In this document: piece by piece, positions 45,196 to 55,194 of the stretch
How the letters are laid out: every line of letters starts with the position of its first letter
Position numbering within the stretch: position 1 is the first letter of the stretch
NCBI RefSeq assembly: GCF_003344765.1
Contig: NZ_QPMH01000002.1
Span: forward strand, 62,001-126,000
Direction: 5' to 3'
Length of the DNA: 64,000 nucleotides
Source: Ferruginivarius sediminum
Lineage (GTDB): Bacteria; Pseudomonadota; Alphaproteobacteria; Kiloniellales; Rhodovibrionaceae
The notes under the pieces: model-generated
The model's database searches: none
What the model saw: only the letters and a program-made list of their open reading frames with translations
What the model was told of the DNA's origin: nothing
Position numbers and translations under genes: made by a program

Positions 45196-45333
45196 TCAGT
45201 CCTCGTTATTGTCCTTGCTGGAAGCGGCGGCGGTATAGCCCACGGCGCCGCCCGCCGCCGCGCCGACAACGACGGCACAGCCGCTTGTGCCAAGCAGGGC
45301 AGCGGCGAGCAGGGCGGCGATCACTCTCTTCAC
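45196..45333 (-). CDS. Very small lipoprotein
   Basis: 45 residues from a GTG at 45333, with GAGGG upstream. Signal VKRVIAALLAAALLGTSGC with the lipobox TSGC (Cys19), then a glycine/alanine stretch (AVVVGAAAGGAVGYTAAASS) like a mini glycine zipper and an acidic end KDNNED. Easy to miss because longer frames run through it. No function known. Confidence 0.6.
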   Translation of the reverse strand: MKRVIAALLAAALLGTSGCAVVVGAAAGGAVGYTAAASSKDNNED

Positions 45334-45479
45334 GACGAAACACCCTCGATTGCATTCAATCCCAAACCGACTGGCCAGATACGGTCGCCCCAGCCGTTTC
45401 GCAATCGTAATGGCTGTGAGCGGTCCGTGGCGGATCCGGCGCGCGGCGACGGCCCGCCGCACGCCGGGAAACGCCAGGG

Positions 45480-46601
45480 TCAGCGGGCCGTGCCCTCGGT
45501 CGGGGCTTTCTGCCCGGCCTCCGACGTCCGCCACGCCGTGAAGCGGGCATTCAGCCGCTCCTGGTTTTCCGCCCACCAGCCATGGTTGCTCCAGATCGCG
45601 TTTTGCGAATTCGCCTCGGCCGTCGGTAGCTTGGCCGTTACCTCGTCCGACAGCATCGCCAGCGCTGACTTCCGTGCCGGGCCATAGGCTATATGGCGCG
45701 ACTGCTCGGCCATCCGCTCGCTCTGGGTGGCAAAGGATATGAAGTCGAGCGCCGCCGCCTTGTTTCGCGTGCCCTTGGGGATGCCCCAAAGCTCGATATC
45801 GCGCACCTGGCCGTCCCAGAGGATGGCCTGATCGGCACCGCCGTCGATGGCATCCTGGATGCGGCCGTTGTAGGTCTGGGTCATGGCCACCGCGCCCTCG
45901 GCCAGCAGCTTCGGCGGCGTTGCGGCGTTGTCCCACCAGACGATCTGGCGCTTGATCGTGTCCAGCTTGGCGAAGGCGCGGTTGACCCCTTCCCCGGTGG
46001 ACAGTACGTCATAAACCTCGGCCGGCGCGACGCCGTCGGCCATTAGCGCCCATTCCAGGATGACCCGCGGGTTCTTGCGCAGGCCCCGCTTACCCGGATA
46101 GCGCTCAAGGTTGAAGAAACCGGCGATGGATTGGGGCGGGCTCGCGTAGCGACCCTTATCGTAGCCGACGACGGTCGAGAAGACGTTCTGGCCGATGGCG
46201 CAGGTGCGCAGCCCCTCTTCCAGGAAATCCTCGGTCGCGGGCGTGCCGTCCGGCGCCGGCTCCAGGATGGCCGGATCGATCTCTTCGAGAAGCCCCTGCT
46301 CGCAGCCGCGGACTGCATCCGACAGGCCAAGATCGACGACGTCCCAGGTGACGTTCAGGGCGGTAACCTGTGCTTCGATCTCGCTCAGCCCGCCGTTGTA
46401 GTCGACGACGCGCACCCAGCGGTCCGTGCGTTCGCGGTAAGGATTCACGTATGCGATCATCTGGCTGGCGGTGTAGCTGCCACCCCAGCTTACGATTGTC
46501 AGCGGCGCCTGCTGCGCCTCGGCGGCGTCCGGGCGAAGGCCGACCGCGGTAAACGCCGCGACGGCTGCCACGGCAAGGCGATGCCGCATCGGTCCAATCA
46601 T
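45480..46601 (-). CDS. Orphan ABC-type extracellular solute-binding protein (spermidine/putrescine-like)
   Basis: 373 residues. Signal peptide ending DAAEAQ, then the family 1 solute-binding fold beginning LTIVSWGGSYTASQM, typical of PotD/PotF-related proteins. Later blocks VVDLGLSDAVRGCEQG and ALDFISFATQSERMAEQSR match the group. No permease or ATPase gene is adjacent, so its transporter, if any, is encoded elsewhere. Confidence 0.85.
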   Translation of the reverse strand: MIGPMRHRLAVAAVAAFTAVGLRPDAAEAQQAPLTIVSWGGSYTASQMIAYVNPYRERTDRWVRVVDYNGGLSEIEAQVTALNVTWDVVDLGLSDAVRGCEQGLLEEIDPAILEPAPDGTPATEDFLEEGLRTCAIGQNVFSTVVGYDKGRYASPPQSIAGFFNLERYPGKRGLRKNPRVILEWALMADGVAPAEVYDVLSTGEGVNRAFAKLDTIKRQIVWWDNAATPPKLLAEGAVAMTQTYNGRIQDAIDGGADQAILWDGQVRDIELWGIPKGTRNKAAALDFISFATQSERMAEQSRHIAYGPARKSALAMLSDEVTAKLPTAEANSQNAIWSNHGWWAENQERLNARFTAWRTSEAGQKAPTEGTAR

Positions 46602-46644
46602 GAAAGACCTCCCACTGCTGATGCGCTTACGCCCCCTGGATCAC

Positions 46645-46674
46645 CCCTGCCACGAATGATGCCTTGTGGCAGGG
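46645..46674. repeat. Inverted repeat between irr and the solute-binding protein gene
   Basis: CCCTGCCAC (46645-46653) and GTGGCAGGG (46666-46674), perfect nine-base arms with a 12-base spacer, in the leader of the solute-binding protein gene and after the irr stop. Could end irr transcription or bind a regulator. No T run on either strand. Confidence 0.45.
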
Positions 46675-46769
46675 AGTTCGGCAACCAGAGCGCAAAAGAC
46701 TGGCATCGCGCCAAGCCACGATGGCCTTGCGCCATCAATTGTCAGGGAAGTCTCGGGGAAACGACTGCG

Positions 46770-47213
46770 TCACCCGTCGTCGCGGACGCGGATGATGACG
46801 TCCACCCGGTCGACGTGCGTGCCCTCGGGCGCGTTGGGGAGCTCGGCCAGACGGATCTCCTCACCGGGGATGTCCTGCAACTGGCCGCTGTCCTCGTAGT
46901 AAAAGTGATGGTGGTCGTCGATGTTGGTGTCGAAATAGGAGCGACCGGGTTCCACCACCACCTCGCGCAGCAGGCCGGCGCCGGTGAACTGGTGCAGGGT
47001 GTTGTAGACCGTTGCCAGCGAAACCGGGATGTCGGCCGACTTCGCCTCGCCGTGCAACTGCTCGGCTGTGACGTGGCGGTCGCCGCCCTGGAAAAGCAGG
47101 CGCGCGAGCGCAAGGCGCTGGCGCGTCGGGCGGAGTCCCGCGCGGCGCACACGTTCTATCACCTCGCTGAAGGGGCGCGATTGCGTCATCTGCGGAGTCG
47201 GATCCTTTCCCAT
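46770..47213 (-). CDS. irr: Iron response regulator Irr (Fur family)
   Basis: 147 residues. Winged helix (AGLRPTRQRLALARLLF … VSLATVYNTLHQFTGAGLL) and dimer domain with the HHHF haem/metal segment in TNIDDHHHFYYED, which marks Irr rather than Fur. The usual Fur zinc cysteines are absent. In alphaproteobacteria Irr represses haem and iron-use genes when haem is scarce. Divergent from fabA, a common arrangement. Confidence 0.9.
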   Translation of the reverse strand: MGKDPTPQMTQSRPFSEVIERVRRAGLRPTRQRLALARLLFQGGDRHVTAEQLHGEAKSADIPVSLATVYNTLHQFTGAGLLREVVVEPGRSYFDTNIDDHHHFYYEDSGQLQDIPGEEIRLAELPNAPEGTHVDRVDVIIRVRDDG

Positions 47214-47239
47214 CCAGCCGTCCGGCCATTACAACAACT

Positions 47240-47290
47240 CGACCCTGTATATAACGTACGGGAGGGTGAAATAAAGGGTTAACAGGGTCG
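47240..47290. promoter_or_regulatory. Inverted repeat in the irr-fabA intergenic region
   Basis: CGACCCTGT (47240-47248) and ACAGGGTCG (47282-47290) are perfect nine-base arms separated by 33 bases that include TATATAACGTACG, a possible irr promoter region on the minus strand. The rest of the 315-bp gap (47214-47528) shows no gene. Possible operator or hairpin; not an obvious Irr box. Confidence 0.4.
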
Positions 47291-47528
47291 TGCCGCCCTC
47301 TTTGGAACTGCTTCAAAAACGCGCAGGGTCAGGCGCGGCCCCATTCGCCGGTCCCCGGAACCGCTCTGCCGCTTGCCGAGAGCCGGACGATGGTGTAGGC
47401 GGTAGTTTCGCTGCGCGGCGGCTGTGTTATAGTCCCGCGCCCGGGCGCGCTTTGCGGCTTGTCCGGTGGGCGAGCGCGCCCTGACTGGTGGGATTCTTTA
47501 CTATATGACGTCGGTGATGAGGGCATAG

Positions 47529-48059
47529 GTGTCCGAACGCAAGACCAGCTACGGTTACGACGATCTGCTTCGATGCGCGCACGGCGAGCTGTTCGGGCCC
47601 GGCAACGCGCGCCTGCCGCTGCCGCCGATGCTGATGTTCGATCGAATAGATCACATCGCGGAGGAAGGCGGTGCGAACGGCAAGGGCGAGGTCGTCGCCA
47701 CGCTCGACATCAAGCCGGACCTCTGGTTCTTCGACTGCCATTTCGAGAGCGATCCGGTGATGCCAGGTGCCCTGGGCCTGGATGCGATGTGGCAGTTGCT
47801 GGGGTTTTTCCTGGGCTGGATGGGTGCACCCGGGCGCGGTCGGGCGCTCGGCGTGGGCGAGGTCAAGATGAAGGATCAGGTCCTCCCCACCGCGAAGAAC
47901 GTCGTCTACCGTCTCAACCTCCGGCGCGTCATCATGCGTAAGTTGGTGCTGGGCATCGCAGATGGGACGATGGAGGTCGACGGGACCACCGCCTACGAGG
48001 CCAAGGACCTGCGCGTCGGCCTGTTCACGGCGCCCGAAGCGCAGGTGCAGGGCGCCTGA
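47529..48059 (+). CDS. fabA: 3-hydroxydecanoyl-ACP dehydratase/isomerase FabA
   Basis: 176 residues. Introduces the double bond for unsaturated fatty acids. Catalytic His71 in [13 protein letters not shown] and Asp85 in ALGLDAMWQ. The start is GTG at 47529 (GTGTCCGAACGC). First gene of fabA-fabB-fabI. Confidence 0.96.
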   Translation: MSERKTSYGYDDLLRCAHGELFGPGNARLPLPPMLMFDRIDHIAEEGGANGKGEVVATLDIKPDLWFFDCHFESDPVMPGALGLDAMWQLLGFFLGWMGAPGRGRALGVGEVKMKDQVLPTAKNVVYRLNLRRVIMRKLVLGIADGTMEVDGTTAYEAKDLRVGLFTAPEAQVQGA

Positions 48060-48084
48060 CGCAAGTTAGAGAACGAGGCCAGAT

Positions 48085-49305
48085 ATGCGACGCGTCGTGG
48101 TAACCGGCCTGGGTGTCGTTTCCAGTATCGGTAACAACAAGCAGGAAGTCGTCGAGTCCCTCAAGGCGGGGCGCTCCGGCGTCGAGCACTGCGGCGATTA
48201 TGCCGAGCGTGGCTTCCGCAGCCACGTTCACGGCTCGATCAATCTCGACCTGGACGCCCACATCGACCGCAAGCTGCGTCGCTTCATGGGCGACGGCGCC
48301 GGCTTCAACTATGTCGCGATGACCGAGGCCATCGCCGACGCCGGCCTGGAGCCGGGCGACATCTCCAACGAGCGCACGGGCCTCATCATGGGTTCGGGCG
48401 GGCCGTCCACGTCGAACCAGGTGCAGGCCGCCGACATCGCGCGGGAGAAGGGGGTGAAGCGCATCGGCCCCTACATGGTGCCGCGCTGCATGTCCTCGAC
48501 GAACTCGGCCAACCTCTCGACGGCGTTCCACATCAAGGGGATGAGCTACTCGATCTCCTCTGCCTGCTCGACCAGCGCGCATTGCATCGGCAACGCCGCC
48601 GAGGCGATCCAGCTTGGCAAGCAGGACGTGATGTTTGCCGGCGGCGGGGAGGAATTGCACTGGACGCTGTCGATGCTGTTCGACGCGATGGGCGCGCTTT
48701 CCAGCCACTATAACGACCAGCCGGAGAAGGCTTCGCGGGCCTACGACAAGGACCGCGACGGCTTCGTCATTTCCGGCGGCGGCGGCGTCGTGGTACTGGA
48801 GGAACTGCAGCACGCGAAGGCACGCGGCGCCAAGATCTACGGCGAGATCATCGGGTATGGCGCCACCTCCGACGGCGACGACATGGTAGCGCCGTCCGGC
48901 GAGGGCGCGGTGCGCTGCATGAAGCTGGCGCTGCACGGTCTCGGCAACACGCGGGTGGACTATATCAACGCCCACGGCACTTCGACCCCGGTGGGCGACA
49001 TGATCGAGCTACGGGCGGTGAAAGAGGTGTTCGGCGATGATGTGCCCTACATCTCCTCGACGAAGTCGCTGACCGGGCACGCCCAGGGCGCGGCGGGCGT
49101 ACAGGAAGCGATCTATTCGCTGCTGATGCTGGAGAACGATTTCCTTGCCGCTTCGGCCAACATCGATGAACTCGACCCCGAGGCGGAGGGTATGCCGATT
49201 CTGACCGAGCGGCGAGATAACGCCGGGCTGACCTGCGTTCTATCGAACAGCTTCGGTTTCGGCGGGACGAACTGCTCGTTGGCGTTCCGGCAGTTCGAGG
49301 ATTGA
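48085..49305 (+). CDS. fabB: 3-oxoacyl-ACP synthase I FabB
   Basis: 406 residues, KAS I. Catalytic triad Cys161 (SSACSTSAH), His297 ([11 protein letters not shown]) and His332 (GHAQGAAG). Works with FabA to extend the unsaturated branch. 25 bases after fabA. Confidence 0.97.
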   Translation: MRRVVVTGLGVVSSIGNNKQEVVESLKAGRSGVEHCGDYAERGFRSHVHGSINLDLDAHIDRKLRRFMGDGAGFNYVAMTEAIADAGLEPGDISNERTGLIMGSGGPSTSNQVQAADIAREKGVKRIGPYMVPRCMSSTNSANLSTAFHIKGMSYSISSACSTSAHCIGNAAEAIQLGKQDVMFAGGGEELHWTLSMLFDAMGALSSHYNDQPEKASRAYDKDRDGFVISGGGGVVVLEELQHAKARGAKIYGEIIGYGATSDGDDMVAPSGEGAVRCMKLALHGLGNTRVDYINAHGTSTPVGDMIELRAVKEVFGDDVPYISSTKSLTGHAQGAAGVQEAIYSLLMLENDFLAASANIDELDPEAEGMPILTERRDNAGLTCVLSNSFGFGGTNCSLAFRQFED

Positions 49306-49402
49306 ACCCTCAGCCGGGCTGGCCGGCAAGGGAACGCCGCTTGCGGGGGCTCTGGTGGGGCAGGGTGTGGAGCCTGGGACCACGGGAAGGACATAGCCGA
49401 GG

Positions 49403-50239
49403 ATGACCTCGACGCGAGGATTGCTTGCGGGCCGCCGCGGCCTGATCATGGGTGTCGCCAACGACAAATCGATCGCCTGGGGCATCGCCAGGGCGGCCGC
49501 CCAGCATGGCGCGGAATTGGCGTTTACGTATCAGGGTGAGTCGTTCGGGCGGCGGGTCCAGCCGCTTGCCGAATCGCTCGGCAGCGAGATCGTGCTGGAC
49601 TGCGATGTTGCCAACGATTCGGACCTGGATCGCGTTTTCGGGGAAATCGGCGAGAAGTGGGGCAAGCTGGACTTCGTGCTGCATGCCCTTGCCTATTCCG
49701 ACAAGAGCCAGCTCAAGGGCCGCTACGTCGATGCGACTCGTGACAACTTCCGCCACACGATGTCGATCTCGACGTACTCCTTTACCGCGGTCGCACAGCG
49801 CGCGATGAAGCTGATGACGGACGGCGGCTCGCTGTTGACGTTGACCTACCTTGGGGCGGAGCGGGTGACGCCGAACTACAACGTCATGGGCGTGGCCAAG
49901 GCGGCGCTGGAGGCGTCGGTACGTTACCTGGCCGCCGACCTCGGCCCCGAAGGCATCCGCGTCAACGCGCTATCGGCCGGGCCGATGCGCACGCTGGCCG
50001 GATCCGCGATTGCCGATGCGCGGTTCGTCTTCCGATGGAGCGCGGAGCAGGCACCGCTGCACCGTAACGTCGAACTGGACGAGGTGGGATCCGCGGGCCT
50101 TTACTTCCTCAGCGACCTGTCGGCGGGTGTCACCGGCGAGGTGCATCACGTGGATGCCGGCTACCATTCCATCGGTCTGCCCCACCCCTCGCGGGTGAAC
50201 AGCAAGCGGGACAACGGGAACGGCAACGGCGCTAAGTGA
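49403..50239 (+). CDS. fabI: Enoyl-ACP reductase (NADH) FabI
   Basis: 278 residues, short-chain dehydrogenase fold. NADH site GLIMGVANDKSIAWGIA near the N-terminus; catalytic Tyr149, Tyr159 and Lys166 in LTYLGAERVTPNYNVMGVAK. Target of triclosan-class inhibitors in other bacteria. The C-terminal eight codons overlap the convergent GDPD gene. Confidence 0.96.
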   Translation: MTSTRGLLAGRRGLIMGVANDKSIAWGIARAAAQHGAELAFTYQGESFGRRVQPLAESLGSEIVLDCDVANDSDLDRVFGEIGEKWGKLDFVLHALAYSDKSQLKGRYVDATRDNFRHTMSISTYSFTAVAQRAMKLMTDGGSLLTLTYLGAERVTPNYNVMGVAKAALEASVRYLAADLGPEGIRVNALSAGPMRTLAGSAIADARFVFRWSAEQAPLHRNVELDEVGSAGLYFLSDLSAGVTGEVHHVDAGYHSIGLPHPSRVNSKRDNGNGNGAK

Positions 50240-51017
50240 CGCTGCGATCGGAGCCCAGCGGCGGCAACGGCCGCGACAGCGCCTCGGCGATCCTGTCAGG
50301 CGCGTCGGTGATGATGCAATCGGCGCCCCAGCGGCGGAACTTCTGCGCGTCGACGGGGTCATTCACGGTATAGATCCCCAGGCCGTACCCGGCACCGCGA
50401 ATCGCCTCGGCGCGATGCACGGTCAGGTGGTTCTTGCTGACGTTCAATGCGACGCAATCCAGGGTATCCAGTAGGCGGTGCCAGTCGTCCGGTACGTGCT
50501 CGGCGATCAGCGCGCGCAGGTAATCGGGCTGGCGCCGTAACGCGGTTTCAAGGCACTCCCGGCGAAAGGACGATAGCATCGGCGTCGGAAGATTGTCCGG
50601 CCAGGACGCGCGAAGAACCTCGATCGCCGCTTCGGTCGTCTTTTTCTCCGTGCCGGACGCCGGCTTGAGTTCCAGATTGGGCGTCAGTCCCAGTTCCGCC
50701 ATCCGGGCCAAGGCTTCCGCCAGTGTCGGTATCGGCGTGCCGGCGAAGGCCGACCCAAAATGCGCACCGACATCGAGTCGTCCCAACTCTTCGGCTGTCA
50801 GTTTGCTGAGCTGCCGGTCGTCACCCGCTGTCCGGCGCAGGGAATGGTCGTGGTGCAGCACCGGCACACCGTCCTTGCTTAGCATAACGTCCACCTCGAC
50901 CCAGCCGCAGCCGGCATTGGCTGCGGCATCGAGCCCGGGCAGGGTGTTTTCCGGCGCCAGCGCGGCGGCGCCGCGATGACCCATGAAACTCGGAAGTTCG
51001 AAGCGGCGGATCATCAT
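50232..51017 (-). CDS. ugpQ: Glycerophosphodiester phosphodiesterase
   Basis: 261 residues, TIM-barrel GDPD family. MGHRGAAALAPENTLPG and EVDVMLSKDGVPVLHHD carry the catalytic and calcium-binding residues. No signal peptide, so the cytoplasmic UgpQ type that splits glycerophosphodiesters into glycerol-3-phosphate and an alcohol. Not next to a ugp transporter here. Confidence 0.92.
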   Translation of the reverse strand: MMIRRFELPSFMGHRGAAALAPENTLPGLDAAANAGCGWVEVDVMLSKDGVPVLHHDHSLRRTAGDDRQLSKLTAEELGRLDVGAHFGSAFAGTPIPTLAEALARMAELGLTPNLELKPASGTEKKTTEAAIEVLRASWPDNLPTPMLSSFRRECLETALRRQPDYLRALIAEHVPDDWHRLLDTLDCVALNVSKNHLTVHRAEAIRGAGYGLGIYTVNDPVDAQKFRRWGADCIITDAPDRIAEALSRPLPPLGSDRSVT

Positions 51018-51082
51018 TTCCCGGTCTTTCCTTGCCGTGTCGGTCGATTACTGTGGCGGACGACCATCCTCTTCCTCAATAA

Positions 51083-51111
51083 CGAAAAGGGCGACCGCAC
51101 GGGTCGCCCTT
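51083..51111 (-). terminator. Intrinsic terminator of the pnp operon
   Basis: In the minus-strand RNA, AAGGGCGACC and GGTCGCCCTT form a perfect 10-base stem (51087-51096 / 51102-51111) with a five-base loop, followed by TTCGTTATTG. It sits about 30 bases after the pnp stop. Confidence 0.8.
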
Positions 51112-51139
51112 GCCGCATTCCAGGTCGTATTGGACCGGA

Positions 51140-53251
51140 TCAGCCGGCCTTCTGGATTTCCTCGCCGGTTTCCTGATCGACGGCCTTCATCGACAGCTTG
51201 ACCTTGCCGCGGTCGTCGAGGCCGATGCACTTCACCTTGACGATATCGCCCTCGCTGACGACGTCATTGACGCTTTTCACGCGCTCGGGCGCCAACTCGG
51301 AGATGTGCACGAGGCCGTCCCGGTTGCCCATGAAGTTCACGAACGCGCCGAAGTCCACGATCTTGACGACCTTGCCAGTGTAGATCGCACCGACCTCCGG
51401 CTCGGCGACGATACCGCGGATCCACTCGATCGCGGCGTTCGCCGCCTTCTGGTCGACGGCCGCTACCTTCACCGTGCCGTCGTCCTCGATATCGATCTTG
51501 GCGCCGGTTTCCTCGCAGATCTCGCGGATTACCTTGCCGCCGGTGCCGATGATGTCGCGGATCTTGTCCTTCGGGACGTTCATCACGGTGATCTGCGGGG
51601 CACGCTCCGAGACACCCTCGCGGGCCTGGGTGATCGCCCGGTTCATCTCCTCAAGGATGTGCAGGCGGCCGTCGCGGGCCTGATCCAGGGCGATCTGCAT
51701 GATTTCCGCGGTCACCGAGGTGATCTTGATATCCATCTGCAGCGAGGTGACGCCCTTGTCGGTGCCTGCCACCTTGAAATCCATGTCGCCGAGATGGTCC
51801 TCGTCGCCCATGATGTCGGAGAGGACCGAGTACGCCTCGCCCTCCTTGATGAGGCCCATGGCGATGCCCGCGACGGGCCGGGGCAGGGGAACGCCCGCAT
51901 CCATCATGGCAAGGGACGAACCGCAAACCGTCGCCATCGACGAGGAGCCGTTCGACTCCGTGACCTCTGAAAGGACGCGGATCGTGTAAGGGAAGTCTTC
52001 CTTTGCCGGCAGCAGCGGATTGAGCGCCCGCCAGGCCAGCTTGCCGTGGCCGATCTCGCGCCGGCCCGGAGACAGCATGCGGCCGGTTTCGCCGACGGAG
52101 TAGGGGGGGAAGTTGTAGTGCAGCATGAAGTGCTGCCGGTACTCGCCCTCCAGCGCGTCAACGATCTGCTCGTCCTGGCCGGTGCCCAGCGTGGTGGTGA
52201 CCAGGGCCTGCGTCTCGCCACGGGTGAACACCGCCGAGCCGTGCGTGCGGGGCAGCACGCCGACCTCCGCCTGGATCTGGCGGATATCGGCGGTGGCGCG
52301 GCCGTCGATGCGGCCGCCGGTCTTCAGGATGTTGCCACGCACGATCTCGCGTTCGAGACCCTTGATGACGCCCGGCGCGACCGCGAGTTCCTGCTCGTCC
52401 TCGGCCAGCGAATCCAGCGCTTCCTGACGGATCAGCGAAAGCTGCTCCTGGCGCTGCTTCTTGTCGACGATGGTGTAAGCCTCGCGCAGGCGCTCGCTGT
52501 AGGCCTTGGAGAGCTTGTCGTAGACGGTGGCCTTCTCCTCGGGATCCCCGGCGACGTCCCAGGGTTCCTTGGCGCATTCCTCGGCCAGGGCGATGATCGC
52601 CTCGATCACCTTCTGGTACTGCTGGTGGCCGAAGTTGACGGCGCCCAGCATCGTTTCCTCGCTAAGCTCGCTGGCCTCCGACTCGACCATCATCACGCCT
52701 TCGTGGGTGCCGGCGACCACAAGGTCGAGGTCGCCCTCCGGCAGGTCCGGCTGGCGCGGGTTCAGGATGTACTCGCCGTCCTTGTAGCCGACGCGGCAGG
52801 CGCCGATCGGGCCCATGAACGGCATGCCCGAGATCGTGAGCGCAGCGGATGCGCCGATCATCGCGACCACGTCCGGGTCGTTCTCCAGGTCATGGCTGAG
52901 AACGGTGCAGATGACCTGGGTTTCGTTCTTGTAGTTCTTGGCGAACAGCGGGCGGATCGGCCGGTCGATCAGGCGCGAGGTCAGCGTCTCCTTCTCGGTG
53001 GGACGCCCTTCGCGCTTGAAAAAGCCGCCCGGAATCTTACCCGCGGCGGCCGTCTTTTCCTGGTAGTTCACCGTAAGGGGGAAGAAATCGAGTCCCGGCT
53101 TCGGCCGCTTGTCGCCCACGGCCGTGCAAAGCACCACCGTGTCGCCGTAACGCGCCATGACGGCGCCGTCGGCCTGACGGGCGATGTGCCCGGTCTCCAG
53201 GATCAGGGGGCGTCCGCCCCAGTCGATTTCCTTGCGATGGATGTCAAACAT
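51140..53251 (-). CDS. pnp: Polyribonucleotide nucleotidyltransferase (PNPase)
   Basis: 703 residues, 3'-5' phosphorolytic exoribonuclease. Two RNase PH domains (about 1-225 and 310-540) with an alpha domain between, KH domain with [12 protein letters not shown] and C-terminal S1 domain with [19 protein letters not shown]. Catalytic-site residues in the second PH domain include [15 protein letters not shown]. Last gene of the rpsO-pnp unit; the leader contains two hairpins. Confidence 0.98.
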   Translation of the reverse strand: MFDIHRKEIDWGGRPLILETGHIARQADGAVMARYGDTVVLCTAVGDKRPKPGLDFFPLTVNYQEKTAAAGKIPGGFFKREGRPTEKETLTSRLIDRPIRPLFAKNYKNETQVICTVLSHDLENDPDVVAMIGASAALTISGMPFMGPIGACRVGYKDGEYILNPRQPDLPEGDLDLVVAGTHEGVMMVESEASELSEETMLGAVNFGHQQYQKVIEAIIALAEECAKEPWDVAGDPEEKATVYDKLSKAYSERLREAYTIVDKKQRQEQLSLIRQEALDSLAEDEQELAVAPGVIKGLEREIVRGNILKTGGRIDGRATADIRQIQAEVGVLPRTHGSAVFTRGETQALVTTTLGTGQDEQIVDALEGEYRQHFMLHYNFPPYSVGETGRMLSPGRREIGHGKLAWRALNPLLPAKEDFPYTIRVLSEVTESNGSSSMATVCGSSLAMMDAGVPLPRPVAGIAMGLIKEGEAYSVLSDIMGDEDHLGDMDFKVAGTDKGVTSLQMDIKITSVTAEIMQIALDQARDGRLHILEEMNRAITQAREGVSERAPQITVMNVPKDKIRDIIGTGGKVIREICEETGAKIDIEDDGTVKVAAVDQKAANAAIEWIRGIVAEPEVGAIYTGKVVKIVDFGAFVNFMGNRDGLVHISELAPERVKSVNDVVSEGDIVKVKCIGLDDRGKVKLSMKAVDQETGEEIQKAG

Positions 53252-53306
53252 CAGTCTTCAGTCCTTTTCCAGCTTTCCTTGGCCGGTTGGCTGGCCGGAC
53301 CCGCGT

Positions 53307-53390
53307 AAGGAGCGCCTGCGCGCTTCCGCGCTCCTTGCGTCGGCCCGGCCCCCGCCTCAGGTACGTGCGCCGGCCGTTGCCGCACGTACC
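53307..53390 (-). other. Two stem-loops in the rpsO-pnp intergenic leader
   Basis: AAGGAGCGC / GCGCTCCTT (53307-53315 / 53328-53336) and GGTACGTGCG / CGCACGTACC (53360-53369 / 53381-53390), both perfect. No T run follows, so they are not terminators. In E. coli the same gap carries RNase III processed hairpins through which PNPase controls its own mRNA; these are candidates for the same role. Confidence 0.6.
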
Positions 53391-53502
53391 CGTCATACAT
53401 ATCGTCGAATCGGCAATTGCACCGCCTCGCGGCCCCTTCCCTGAAGGGCGCCGCGAAGCAGTGCCGATCCGTCATCGTCAAAATGGCCGGTCCAGCCCGC
53501 CT

Positions 53503-53772
53503 TTAGCGACGCAGGCCCAGGCTCTTGATCGTGTCGTCGTAGCGTTGGCGGTCGTTACGCTTGATGTAGTCAAGCAGCCGCCGGCGCTGACCCACCATGA
53601 CCAGAAGGCCGCGGCGGGAATGGAAATCCTTCTTGTGCTGCTGCAGGTGTTCGGTCAGGTTCTTGATCCGCTCGGTGAGAATCGCGACCTGAACGACCGG
53701 CGAGCCGGTGTCGGTCTCGCTCGCCCCATATTCCTTCACAAGCTCGTGCTTGCGATCGGTTGTAATCGACAT
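53503..53772 (-). CDS. rpsO: 30S ribosomal protein S15
   Basis: 89 residues, the standard length. Motifs [23 protein letters not shown] and [22 protein letters not shown] are the 16S rRNA binding blocks. Conserved position between truB and pnp. Confidence 0.99.
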   Translation of the reverse strand: MSITTDRKHELVKEYGASETDTGSPVVQVAILTERIKNLTEHLQQHKKDFHSRRGLLVMVGQRRRLLDYIKRNDRQRYDDTIKSLGLRR

Positions 53773-53790
53773 CGTGCGGTCCTTTTCGCT

Positions 53791-54717
53791 TTAGAGGTTC
53801 AATACCCGCACCGGGCGAATGTCCCCGCTCTCGAAACGCGCAAGCGCGACGGCGCGGCCGCCGGTCATGGCGCAGACCACGTCGCCGTTTTCCAGGTCAC
53901 GCAGTCGCTCGAGATTCGAGCGCTTGAGCAGCGATACGCTTTGACCGCTGCGCAAACGGTTCGCCTCGGTGTCGGTCAAGGCCAGCGCCGGGATGTCGTC
54001 CAGCGCGGTCTCGACCGGAAGCACGTACTCTGACGCGCCGGCACTATGCCCCAGAGACTCTAGCGTTTCCAGGGAAATCATGTCGTCTTCACCGAACCCG
54101 CCGACCCGCGTGCGCCGCAGTGCCGCGAGGTGCGCGGGCACGCCCAGCGCCGCGCCCAGGTCGCGGGCCAGGGCGCGGATGTAAAAACCCTTGCCGCAGG
54201 TGCAGGTGAAAGAAGCGTGGTCGTCGTCGTCGATCGAAAGCAATTCCAGCGTGTCGATACGCACCGGCCGCGCCTGCAGCTCCGGCGTGCCGCCGCCGCG
54301 GGCGATATCATAGGCACGCTGGCCGTTGACCTTGATGGCCGAATACGCTGGCGGCATCTGCTCGATCACACCCAGGAATCCGGGTAGCGCGGCCTCGATC
54401 TCGCCCTGCGTGGGCCGTCGGTCGCTGGTTTCGGTGACGGCCCCCTCGGCGTCGTCCGTTTCGGTCGCCTGACCCCAGCGCAGCGTGAAGCGATAGGTCT
54501 TCGTCGCCTCCATCATGTAGGCCACGGTCTTCGTCGCCTCGCCCAATGCTATCGGCAGAACGCCGCTGGCCAGCGGGTCGAGTGTGCCGCCGTGGCCGAT
54601 TTTCTGCGGGTTGAGTACCGCCTTGACCCGGTTCACCGCCTGGGTCGAAGTAATTCCCAGCGGCTTGTCGAGTGCGATCCAGCCGTTGATACGGTTCTTC
54701 TTACGCTTATTGCTCAT
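53791..54717 (-). CDS. truB: tRNA pseudouridine-55 synthase TruB
   Basis: 308 residues. Catalytic Asp47 in GHGGTLDPLASGVLPIALG; GWIALDKPLGITS and YTVSGTF-like later blocks present, with a C-terminal PUA-like extension. Start overlaps the rbfA stop by 11 bases. Confidence 0.96.
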   Translation of the reverse strand: MSNKRKKNRINGWIALDKPLGITSTQAVNRVKAVLNPQKIGHGGTLDPLASGVLPIALGEATKTVAYMMEATKTYRFTLRWGQATETDDAEGAVTETSDRRPTQGEIEAALPGFLGVIEQMPPAYSAIKVNGQRAYDIARGGGTPELQARPVRIDTLELLSIDDDDHASFTCTCGKGFYIRALARDLGAALGVPAHLAALRRTRVGGFGEDDMISLETLESLGHSAGASEYVLPVETALDDIPALALTDTEANRLRSGQSVSLLKRSNLERLRDLENGDVVCAMTGGRAVALARFESGDIRPVRVLNL

Positions 54718-55141
54718 CGTCGTTTGCGTCTGCGTCCGGATTCTCGTCGCTGGGCGCGTTTTCCAGGTCGTGGCGCACGCGGGGCGTGCTCAAGAGCGCC
54801 TCGATCCGCTCCGCCTCGTCGAAGGAGGTGTCGGCCTCGAAGCGGACCTGCGGCGTGTAGCGCAGCTCCACCTCGCGGCCCAACTGTGCGCGGAAAAATG
54901 GCGCGGCGCGGCGCAGGGCCGCCACCATGGCTTTCGGGTCGCCCCCGCCGAAGGGGACGACGAACGCCGTTGCGTTCTTCAGATCCGGGCTCATCCGGAC
55001 CTCGGTCACGGTGATGTTCGCCTCCGTCAGCTCCGGATCGCGGAGGCCGCCACGGGCCAGAATGCGCGATAGTGCGTGGCGCAGTTCCTCGCCCACGCGG
55101 AGCTGACGCTGGCTGGGGGCTTTCGCCCGGCGTCGCGTCAT
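54707..55141 (-). CDS. rbfA: Ribosome-binding factor A
   Basis: 144 residues, KH-like fold that aids 16S 5' maturation and cold growth. RVGEELRHALSRIL at the start and ITVTEVRMSPDLKNATAFV in the middle are typical. An acidic tail (DENPDADANDDEQ) follows the core. Confidence 0.93.
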   Translation of the reverse strand: MTRRRAKAPSQRQLRVGEELRHALSRILARGGLRDPELTEANITVTEVRMSPDLKNATAFVVPFGGGDPKAMVAALRRAAPFFRAQLGREVELRYTPQVRFEADTSFDEAERIEALLSTPRVRHDLENAPSDENPDADANDDEQ

Positions 55142-55194
55142 CGTTGTCCGACTTTATCCCAGGGCTTTGGCGGGCACGGGGCGCCGCCGGGTGC

